From positions 1 to 25,210 of the forward strand of contig NW_006766939.1 of the NCBI RefSeq assembly GCF_000275845.1: a DNA stretch of 25,210 nt, given 5' to 3'. A program made the translations under genes and the position numbers. Under the pieces are notes generated by a model. It saw nothing but the letters and a program-made list of their open reading frames with translations. It did no database searches and was not told where the DNA came from. Every line of letters begins with the position of its first letter. Within the stretch, counting starts at the first letter, position 1. The stretch comes from Dichomitus squalens LYAD-421 SS1. Its lineage: Eukaryota > Basidiomycota > Agaricomycetes > Polyporales > Polyporaceae. Below are positions 16,690-22,604 of the stretch, piece after piece.

Positions 16690-17844
16690 ACTCCCTCGTC
16701 GTTGTCGGGTGGCCAGCGGGTAGTGGAGCAAAAGTCTCCTGACCATCAGGGCTGTTTCCTCGCTCGAGGAGAACCCGAGGACTGTCTCATGGGGGATGCA
16801 CTCGCCCTAGAGGTACGCCATATTCTTGAAGAATACCATCCGTGGCCGGAGGACCCTTTGAACGCGTTCTATCCACCCCGGCACATGGTGGTTCAGTATT
16901 ACGACGATGTTACGGTGCGAGATATGTACCTCGAACGCACCTTGTCAATACCGGTCAAGTTCCTCTTGAACCCTAGGTTCGACCTGCTGGGCTACTTCGC
17001 TCGGCACGTCCGACGGCTTTTTGCGGCTCCAGCCTTCGAGCTTGATGACCTGGAGGGCGAATTTCGAGTCCTGTTCACGCGTAAACCGAGCCCTCGCATC
17101 AGTCCACCCATCCCGCTTTTTGCCGTACGACCAAAGACTCGCCACGCTGAATCCGATAACAGCTTGAGTGCGCTACAGCGCAACGCGGCCGCTCCCCGGG
17201 ATTTCTCTCGACTCATCCCAGAACCAGTCGTCGTAGTTGTCCAGGTGAATGAGCAGCCCGCTCGGGCCCTAGTCGACTCAGGATCCCTGTCAGACTTCAT
17301 GTCTGCAAGGTTAGCACATCAGTTAGGTCTGGAGGTTTTTGAGCTCACCAAACCTTTGCCTGTGCAGCTGGCCGTCCAAGGGTCCCGCGCAAAGATTAAC
17401 TTTGGCTGCCGAGTTCGACTGGAATACCAGCGCATCAGGACTGAGAGGTATTTTGATGTCATAAACTTACTGAATTACGACCTCATTCTCGGAACTCCAT
17501 TCATCTTCCAGCACAAGGTCACGTTGGGACTCAACCCCACCACCCTAGTGGTCGGCAGTCCGCAGGCTCTGCCAATCGAGGGCCGCCAGGTGCGGACGCT
17601 ACAGTCGCACGCGGCGGACGTGCTGGACGACGTGCTCGAGGCGGCACGAAAGGAGTTGCGTGAGTACGCGGCTCCCATTTGCAAGGAAGCTAGTGACTCA
17701 CCACTACCTCCTTTGCGGACCATCAACCATCGTATCCCCCTCATAGACCCGGATAAGGTCTATACCTGGCGGCCGTCTAAGTGTCCGGACGCTCACAGAG
17801 AGAATTGGCGGGAGAAGCGAGATGCTTACCTCAAATCGGGGTGA
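16669..17844 (+). CDS. Retrotransposon gag-end, protease and start of RT (truncated both ends)
   Basis: The frame is open from 16669, with the first ATG at 16790, so the true start is lost with the 5' truncation. The early part (HILEEYHPW through YFARHVRRLF) matches, at low identity, the C-terminus of the gag ORF on the opposite strand at 22660-22900, which marks it as gag tail or linker. The aspartic protease follows: ALVDSGSLSDFMSARLA holds the D-S-G active site, and LLNYDLILGTPFI is the second conserved retropepsin motif. The frame then enters the RT N-terminus (HRIPLIDPDKVYTWRPSK) and ends at a TGA at 17842-17844. The same frame reopens directly, so the stop is a nonsense change, probably CGA to TGA, not a natural terminus. 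Confidence 0.85.
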   Translation, partial: SSTRLKDTPSSLSGGQRVVEQKSPDHQGCFLARGEPEDCLMGDALALEVRHILEEYHPWPEDPLNAFYPPRHMVVQYYDDVTVRDMYLERTLSIPVKFLLNPRFDLLGYFARHVRRLFAAPAFELDDLEGEFRVLFTRKPSPRISPPIPLFAVRPKTRHAESDNSLSALQRNAAAPRDFSRLIPEPVVVVVQVNEQPARALVDSGSLSDFMSARLAHQLGLEVFELTKPLPVQLAVQGSRAKINFGCRVRLEYQRIRTERYFDVINLLNYDLILGTPFIFQHKVTLGLNPTTLVVGSPQALPIEGRQVRTLQSHAADVLDDVLEAARKELREYAAPICKEASDSPLPPLRTINHRIPLIDPDKVYTWRPSKCPDAHRENWREKRDAYLKSG

Positions 17845-20800
17845 TGGAAGTACACTAGTGCCCGTAACACGTCCCCAATGGTACTCCTTACCAAGCCTGG
17901 TACGGGAGTGAAAGGAATCCCTCCGAAACTGCAAGTAGTGTGCGATCTCCGCGAACGTAATGCCAACACAAAAAAACTGACATCACCGCTTCCGGACATG
18001 GAAGGTATTCTGCGACGCGTATCCAGGCATCAGTATAGGAGCCTGATAGACGGTAAAGACGCGTACGAACAGATTCGGGTGGAACCCGAACATGTGGAAC
18101 GTACAGCGATGACTACACCTGATGGAAACATGGTCAGCCTTGTTTTGCAGCAGGGAGACTGCAACGCTGTCGCAACGTACCAGAGCTTGATGAACTACAT
18201 CTTCGGCCCATACATTGGGGTGTTTCTTGACGTCTATCTAGATGACATTGTGATCTACTCGGATACCCTATCAGACCACGTCAAACACGTCAAAATCGTC
18301 GTAGACATATTGAAGCGTGAGCAACTGTTTCTGAGTGCTACTAAATTGAAATTTCTGTGCAATGAAATGAAGATCCTAGGGCGCATCGTGGACGACCGAG
18401 GCATTAGGATGGATCCTGACAAGGTGGACAGTGTGCTTAACTGGAAGGTACCTACCTCGAAGGAGCTCTTACGCGGATTTCTAGGGTCCGTAGGGTATTT
18501 GGCAGACGATATTGCCACGGTGAGAATTCCTATGGGAGTATTAGCCTCTATGACTGGCGCGAATGCTTCGTTCAAATGGGACTTCACTCACCAGCGAGCT
18601 TTCGATGAGATTAAGCGGCTGGTTCACGCGCACCGAGAACACCGCCGCAAGCCGTTGGACTACTCAGCGGGGGCTCCACCCATTTGGCTGGTAACAGACG
18701 GCTCGCATGGCGGAATTGCAGGTGTGGTATGCCAAGGAGAGGACTTTCGGAACGCGCGGGTAGCCGCGTTCTTCTCTGCTAAGCTGTCATCAGCTCAACA
18801 GAACTATCCCGTGCACGAGATTGAGATGCTCGCCGGGGTTGAATCAATGCTGCGACACAGAGATATTTTGCTTGGGTGTCGATTTACCTGGGTAACAGAT
18901 CACAAGGGGCTAGTACACTTGCTGAACCAACGGAACCTGTCCGGACGGCAAGCCCGATGGCTAGAGAAAATCTCTGAATACGATTTCAAGATCGAGTACG
19001 TACCAGGCGTTGACAACGTATTAGCAGACGCCCTATCTAGAATATACTCTAATGACCAACCTGGCACGGTGCGAGCGCCGTCAGAATACACCCAACATGA
19101 TGACGCCGCAAACGCACCTCGGGCGCTCTCCGCCAACGCTGTCTCCGTACCCCTCCTTGTTGACCTTGAGGGACGGGCTGCTACTGAGCTAACCAAAACT
19201 GCTCCTCGACGTTCGGAGAGGCTGCAAGCCGCCGCCGGAGGACTCAAGCACGCTGTTACAAGCAGCGTTGGGTCGAGGCTGGAGGGCGCGTCGCGTGCAA
19301 GCCGAGCGCCTCGACGGCCACGTGATCGCGTTCAGGCTTCGAGCTCGTCGACCGACGCGGTGTCGACAGTCAGAAAGACGGTCTGGGAGACAAGCAAGAC
19401 GGTGAATGCGAGACGAAACAGCATCGCACGGTCGGAACATTCTGCTGGCAACCAGCAGAAGACGCCTGCGCTGCCGAAAAGGCAACGCTCACGCCAACAA
19501 CGGCGGGAGACGCTGTCAACGCCAGCGCCTGAGACCGGGCGTCCCGAAACCTCCAAAGAATTTGCCGCTCGCATCAAGCGTGTCGTTCTCCACCCACCTC
19601 GCGCAGAACGACAGGAGGGCGCGGGTGCCCAGCTAACTTCTCCCAGCACACCCAGCACCGAAACGGCCACCAAAACCGCTGAACAGGCGGACGGCACTCC
19701 ACCATCTTCGACACTGCAGGACAGCAGTACTTCGGCTCAGCCCGCCGAGCATGTAGAACGTTCGGGAGCTCAGCTCCTGGACCACATCGCCGGTTCTCAA
19801 GACGGCATTCACCTGGAGGGCGCGTTACACAACAGATACGCTGAAGACGCGTTTTTTGCGCCAATTATTCAGAACCCGCATCAGTACAAGAATTTTCACG
19901 TTTCTAACGGTCTGGTCTTCCTTAGGGAACGGGGACGCGAGCTTCTGTGCATCCCTCGTGTCATAGTCAACGGACGTAGCGCTAGGGAAATTGTAATCTC
20001 TCATGCTCACTCGCTGTTGGCGCATCTAGGACCTAGGAAGACGGCCGATCTCCTCCGCGACCACGTCTGGTGGAAGACTTTGCTTCCCGACGTACAATCC
20101 TACTGCGACTCGTGCAAGACGTGTAAACGCAGCAAGCCGGCCAATCAGAAGCCGTACGGCCTGCTTAACCCCTTGCCTGTGCCTACCTCGCCTTGGGAGG
20201 CTATTGGGATGGATTTCGTAGGGCCATTGCCCGAGTCCAAGGACCGGGATAGCACGTACGACTCCGTCACTACTGTAATAGACCTTCTAACGGGAATGGT
20301 TCACTTGATACCCTCTAAGACCACTTACCGCGCTCGGGACGTCGCTGAACTGGTTTTCTCAGAAGTATACAAGCTACACGGGCTGCCTAAGGCTATTATT
20401 AGTGACCGAGATGTTTTGTTCACTAGCACCTTCTGGTCCCATTTGCACAAGCTTATCGGCGTAGAATTGCGGATGTCAAGTGCCTACCACCCGGAATCCG
20501 ACGGCTCTACTGAGCGAGCGAACCGTACTGTGTCTCAGATGTTGAGACAATGCATCAGGCCGGACCAGAAGGATTGGGTGGCTAGACTGCCGGGGATCGA
20601 GTTTGCTATTAACATGGCCAGGTCCGACGTCACTGGGTTCGCTCCATTCTTCCTCAACACTGGCCGTATGCCCCGACCCATGATATGGGACCGCCCTGCC
20701 AAGGACGAGTACCCCGGAGTGCGGGTGTACGCTCAAAAAGTGAAGTCCGCTATCATGACGGCTCATGATAGCGTCATTGCGGCAAGGGTAAAGCACGTCC

Positions 20801-22296
20801 GGGACGCTAATCGACGCAGGCGGCCGGCCCCGTTCACTGAAGGAGATCTCGTATACCTTTCTACTAAGAACATCGCTCTACCTAAAGGATTGTCCCGAAA
20901 GCTTGCCCCAAAATTCATCGGGCCGTACCGTATTGTGCGAGATTACCGTAACTCCTCGTTCCGAGTAGAGTTGCCTCCCAGCCTGAAGCGGCGAGGTATC
21001 CATGACGTTTTTCACGCCTCTTTGCTCCGTATTCACGAGCCCAACGACGACCGGCTCTTCCCTGGCCGTTTGGACACTCAAGTATTCGAGATTGAGGACC
21101 CTGAAAATGAGTGGGCTGTTAGTAAAATCGTCGGACACGTCGGTAAAGGAATTGACGCGATTTTCGAGGCCGAATGGAAGTCAGGGGACAGGACTTGGAT
21201 CCCTTATCGAACGGCTGAACCCTTAGGTGCGTTAAGAATGTACCTGGAGGCGTTAGGACTAGAGTCAGTCGATCAGCTCCCCGAGGGCTTGGGGACGCCA
21301 CCACCCGACGACCCGCAGATCTTTTCGGGTCATGTCGACGTATTCCTACAGAGCCTTATCAGCCAGGTCTGCCAGGAGTATAATAGGTACGCCGACTCAC
21401 CACTTTCCTTACCCCAGCCCCCTGTTCTCGATTATCCGCCGTCTACCCGTTCCTCCCGTCGACGCAGACACCGCCGCTCTAACCCACAAATCACCACCAC
21501 TCGCCATGCACGTCCACTCGACCCTCTGCCCGGGCGGGGACCTACTCCTCACTTCCGCCCACCTTTCCGGGATCCACGTCTATCCCGCTCAACTCCTCCG
21601 CTTGTACCTCGAGCACGAGACTCACCTGCGGGAGCTGGTCAGCGGGGGCAAGAGTTTCGATTTCGCCGAGCACCCGATACCGGCCGGTATAGACACGTTC
21701 GTGGCGATCTGGAACGAGGACGCGCACAGCCTGTACGGGTTCTCGTCGGTCGATCCCAACTCAGGCGCTATAATACTCACCACGCGCCCTCCCCCTCCCG
21801 CCGAGCTCCTCTATCCCACGCTCCTACGCGAGGAGAAGTTAGAAGACCGGTTCAAGCTCTCCCGCGAGGAGCGACAGCTCTTGGAGAGGCTCAAGGCCGA
21901 CGCCGCCATGCGCGAGTCCGGCCGCGTCGAGAAGTCTCGCCGTCAGTACGAAGGGCGCGAGGCTCGTCGCAAGAGCAAGGCCCGTCTCGGGGCCCACTCC
22001 TCGGCCATGCGCAAGGTCGCCTCGGCTCTGGCCACTACCCTCGACCTCCAAAACCAAGCGGGTCTCGACCTGGGTTTCGAGGCGGGGTCGCCCTCGAACG
22101 CGGGTTCCCCAGGGGGGGACATCGGCCTCTCTCAACTCCTCAACGTCCCGGACTTCGCGTCCGAAACCCCTCACGCGGGCGGGGAGGACACGGCCATGGA
22201 ATTCAACCCCGACGAGACCAAGGACGATACGAACGCGTCCTGAACGTGGACGCCCCGCCTGCGCACCGGCGCGGTCGTCCAGGAGGGCGTATGTAG
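17845..22296 (+). CDS. pol: Pol: reverse transcriptase, RNase H, integrase, chromodomain
   Basis: Continues in the frame of the preceding ORF; the first Met is at 17878, used here for numbering. The RT palm has DVYLDDIVIYS with catalytic YLDD at residues 120-123. RNase H has TDGS (about 274; usually TDAS) and TDHKGLVHLL. A basic, Ser/Pro-rich linker of about 240 residues follows. Integrase has an HHCC zinc finger (from about 709), then catalytic D at 779, D at 843 and E at 879, with exact D-35-E spacing. The GPY/F module (KFIGPYRIV) is followed by the chromodomain (EWAVSKIVGH to TWIPYRT; 21109-21240), which in this clade directs integration to modified chromatin. Authentic Pol probably ends near 21480. 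The remaining frame to 22296 is Arg/Pro-rich and overlaps a better ORF in another frame. Confidence 0.9.
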   Translation, partial: WKYTSARNTSPMVLLTKPGTGVKGIPPKLQVVCDLRERNANTKKLTSPLPDMEGILRRVSRHQYRSLIDGKDAYEQIRVEPEHVERTAMTTPDGNMVSLVLQQGDCNAVATYQSLMNYIFGPYIGVFLDVYLDDIVIYSDTLSDHVKHVKIVVDILKREQLFLSATKLKFLCNEMKILGRIVDDRGIRMDPDKVDSVLNWKVPTSKELLRGFLGSVGYLADDIATVRIPMGVLASMTGANASFKWDFTHQRAFDEIKRLVHAHREHRRKPLDYSAGAPPIWLVTDGSHGGIAGVVCQGEDFRNARVAAFFSAKLSSAQQNYPVHEIEMLAGVESMLRHRDILLGCRFTWVTDHKGLVHLLNQRNLSGRQARWLEKISEYDFKIEYVPGVDNVLADALSRIYSNDQPGTVRAPSEYTQHDDAANAPRALSANAVSVPLLVDLEGRAATELTKTAPRRSERLQAAAGGLKHAVTSSVGSRLEGASRASRAPRRPRDRVQASSSSTDAVSTVRKTVWETSKTVNARRNSIARSEHSAGNQQKTPALPKRQRSRQQRRETLSTPAPETGRPETSKEFAARIKRVVLHPPRAERQEGAGAQLTSPSTPSTETATKTAEQADGTPPSSTLQDSSTSAQPAEHVERSGAQLLDHIAGSQDGIHLEGALHNRYAEDAFFAPIIQNPHQYKNFHVSNGLVFLRERGRELLCIPRVIVNGRSAREIVISHAHSLLAHLGPRKTADLLRDHVWWKTLLPDVQSYCDSCKTCKRSKPANQKPYGLLNPLPVPTSPWEAIGMDFVGPLPESKDRDSTYDSVTTVIDLLTGMVHLIPSKTTYRARDVAELVFSEVYKLHGLPKAIISDRDVLFTSTFWSHLHKLIGVELRMSSAYHPESDGSTERANRTVSQMLRQCIRPDQKDWVARLPGIEFAINMARSDVTGFAPFFLNTGRMPRPMIWDRPAKDEYPGVRVYAQKVKSAIMTAHDSVIAARVKHVRDANRRRRPAPFTEGDLVYLSTKNIALPKGLSRKLAPKFIGPYRIVRDYRNSSFRVELPPSLKRRGIHDVFHASLLRIHEPNDDRLFPGRLDTQVFEIEDPENEWAVSKIVGHVGKGIDAIFEAEWKSGDRTWIPYRTAEPLGALRMYLEALGLESVDQLPEGLGTPPPDDPQIFSGHVDVFLQSLISQVCQEYNRYADSPLSLPQPPVLDYPPSTRSSRRRRHRRSNPQITTTRHARPLDPLPGRGPTPHFRPPFRDPRLSRSTPPLVPRARDSPAGAGQRGQEFRFRRAPDTGRYRHVRGDLERGRAQPVRVLVGRSQLRRYNTHHAPSPSRRAPLSHAPTRGEVRRPVQALPRGATALGEAQGRRRHARVRPRREVSPSVRRARGSSQEQGPSRGPLLGHAQGRLGSGHYPRPPKPSGSRPGFRGGVALERGFPRGGHRPLSTPQRPGLRVRNPSRGRGGHGHGIQPRRDQGRYERVLNVDAPPAHRRGRPGGRM
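21506..22243 (+). CDS. Accessory ORF downstream of pol, unknown function
   Basis: Reads one frame over from Pol, between the chromodomain and the 3' LTR. The frame is open from 21332; the ATG at 21506 in a good context (cgccATGc) is the likeliest start, giving 245 aa. Third positions here are strongly G or C, unlike the competing Pol frame, so this frame looks to be the coding one. The N-terminal half looks folded (GGDLLLTSAHLSGIHVYP, KSFDFAEHPIPAGIDTFV, IWNEDAHSLYGFSS). It is followed by a charged helical segment (FKLSREERQLLERLKAD) and a basic then acidic low-complexity tail. I do not recognise a domain. It could be a separate protein or a Pol extension reached by frameshifting. Gypsy elements with an ORF at this position often carry envelope-like or regulatory genes, but no signal peptide or membrane segment is visible. 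Confidence 0.65.
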   Translation: MHVHSTLCPGGDLLLTSAHLSGIHVYPAQLLRLYLEHETHLRELVSGGKSFDFAEHPIPAGIDTFVAIWNEDAHSLYGFSSVDPNSGAIILTTRPPPPAELLYPTLLREEKLEDRFKLSREERQLLERLKADAAMRESGRVEKSRRQYEGREARRKSKARLGAHSSAMRKVASALATTLDLQNQAGLDLGFEAGSPSNAGSPGGDIGLSQLLNVPDFASETPHAGGEDTAMEFNPDETKDDTNAS

Positions 22297-22604
22297 CGCC
22301 CGCGTCACGCGCTACTTCTCTTCTCTCCCTTCGTACCTGATCGACTCCGTGCTTCGGGATTGTCTCTCCTCGATCTCTCAGCTTCTCTTATCTCACTCGT
22401 ATCTAGCCCGAGTCTTCCCGAACCTTAGAGCTGTTATAGCGCCCATGAACCGTATATAAACCCAGATCTGTATGTACAAACTCCAGCGTTCAATCGAGAT
22501 ACTCATACCCTGTCTATCCCTCGAGCGAACCTCTCTCCCTCTCGTGACGCGCCACCTACCCCTTCGGGCCAGCGAGCGCGTCAGCTGCTTTCAGGCCAGT
22601 TACA
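22292..22604 (+). repeat. 3' LTR of the plus-strand gypsy element
   Basis: Begins tgtagc and ends gttaca, giving the expected TG...CA termini with near-perfect 6-bp terminal inversion. It is 313 bp long. A purine-rich tract (aggagggcg, 22281-22289) lies immediately upstream, as needed for plus-strand priming. An inverted repeat at its start (gtagcgc ... gcgctac, within 22293-22315) can form a hairpin. A TATA-like element (cgtatataaa) lies near 22450-22459. No partner 5' LTR exists in the window, so boundaries and target-site duplication cannot be confirmed. Confidence 0.7.

Larger units (their letters stand above)
16690..22604 (+). mobile_element. 5'-truncated Ty3/gypsy chromovirus
   Basis: Domain order is aspartic protease, reverse transcriptase, RNase H, integrase, chromodomain, an extra ORF and a 3' LTR. 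Having integrase after RNase H marks Ty3/gypsy (Metaviridae), and the chromodomain marks a chromovirus. The left end begins inside the segment just before the protease, so the 5' LTR, primer-binding site and nearly all of gag are absent. A TGA at 17842-17844 interrupts pol. The element cannot move on its own as it stands. The 3' end abuts the gag of an oppositely oriented gypsy element, suggesting nested insertion. RT features such as LIDGKDAYEQI and QQGDCNAVATYQ recall a basidiomycete-specific chromovirus lineage; this placement is from memory and not tested. Confidence 0.88.

Noticed and set aside
21500..22296. Pol extending to 22296
   Set aside because: Past about 21480 the pol frame is low-complexity Arg/Pro/Gly, the usual look of a shifted reading of a GC3-rich gene; the next frame is the better coding candidate.
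22292..22604. LTR as part of the minus-strand element
   Set aside because: The purine tract precedes it on the plus strand and the TATA box reads plus; the minus-strand side has no purine tract, so it belongs to the plus element.
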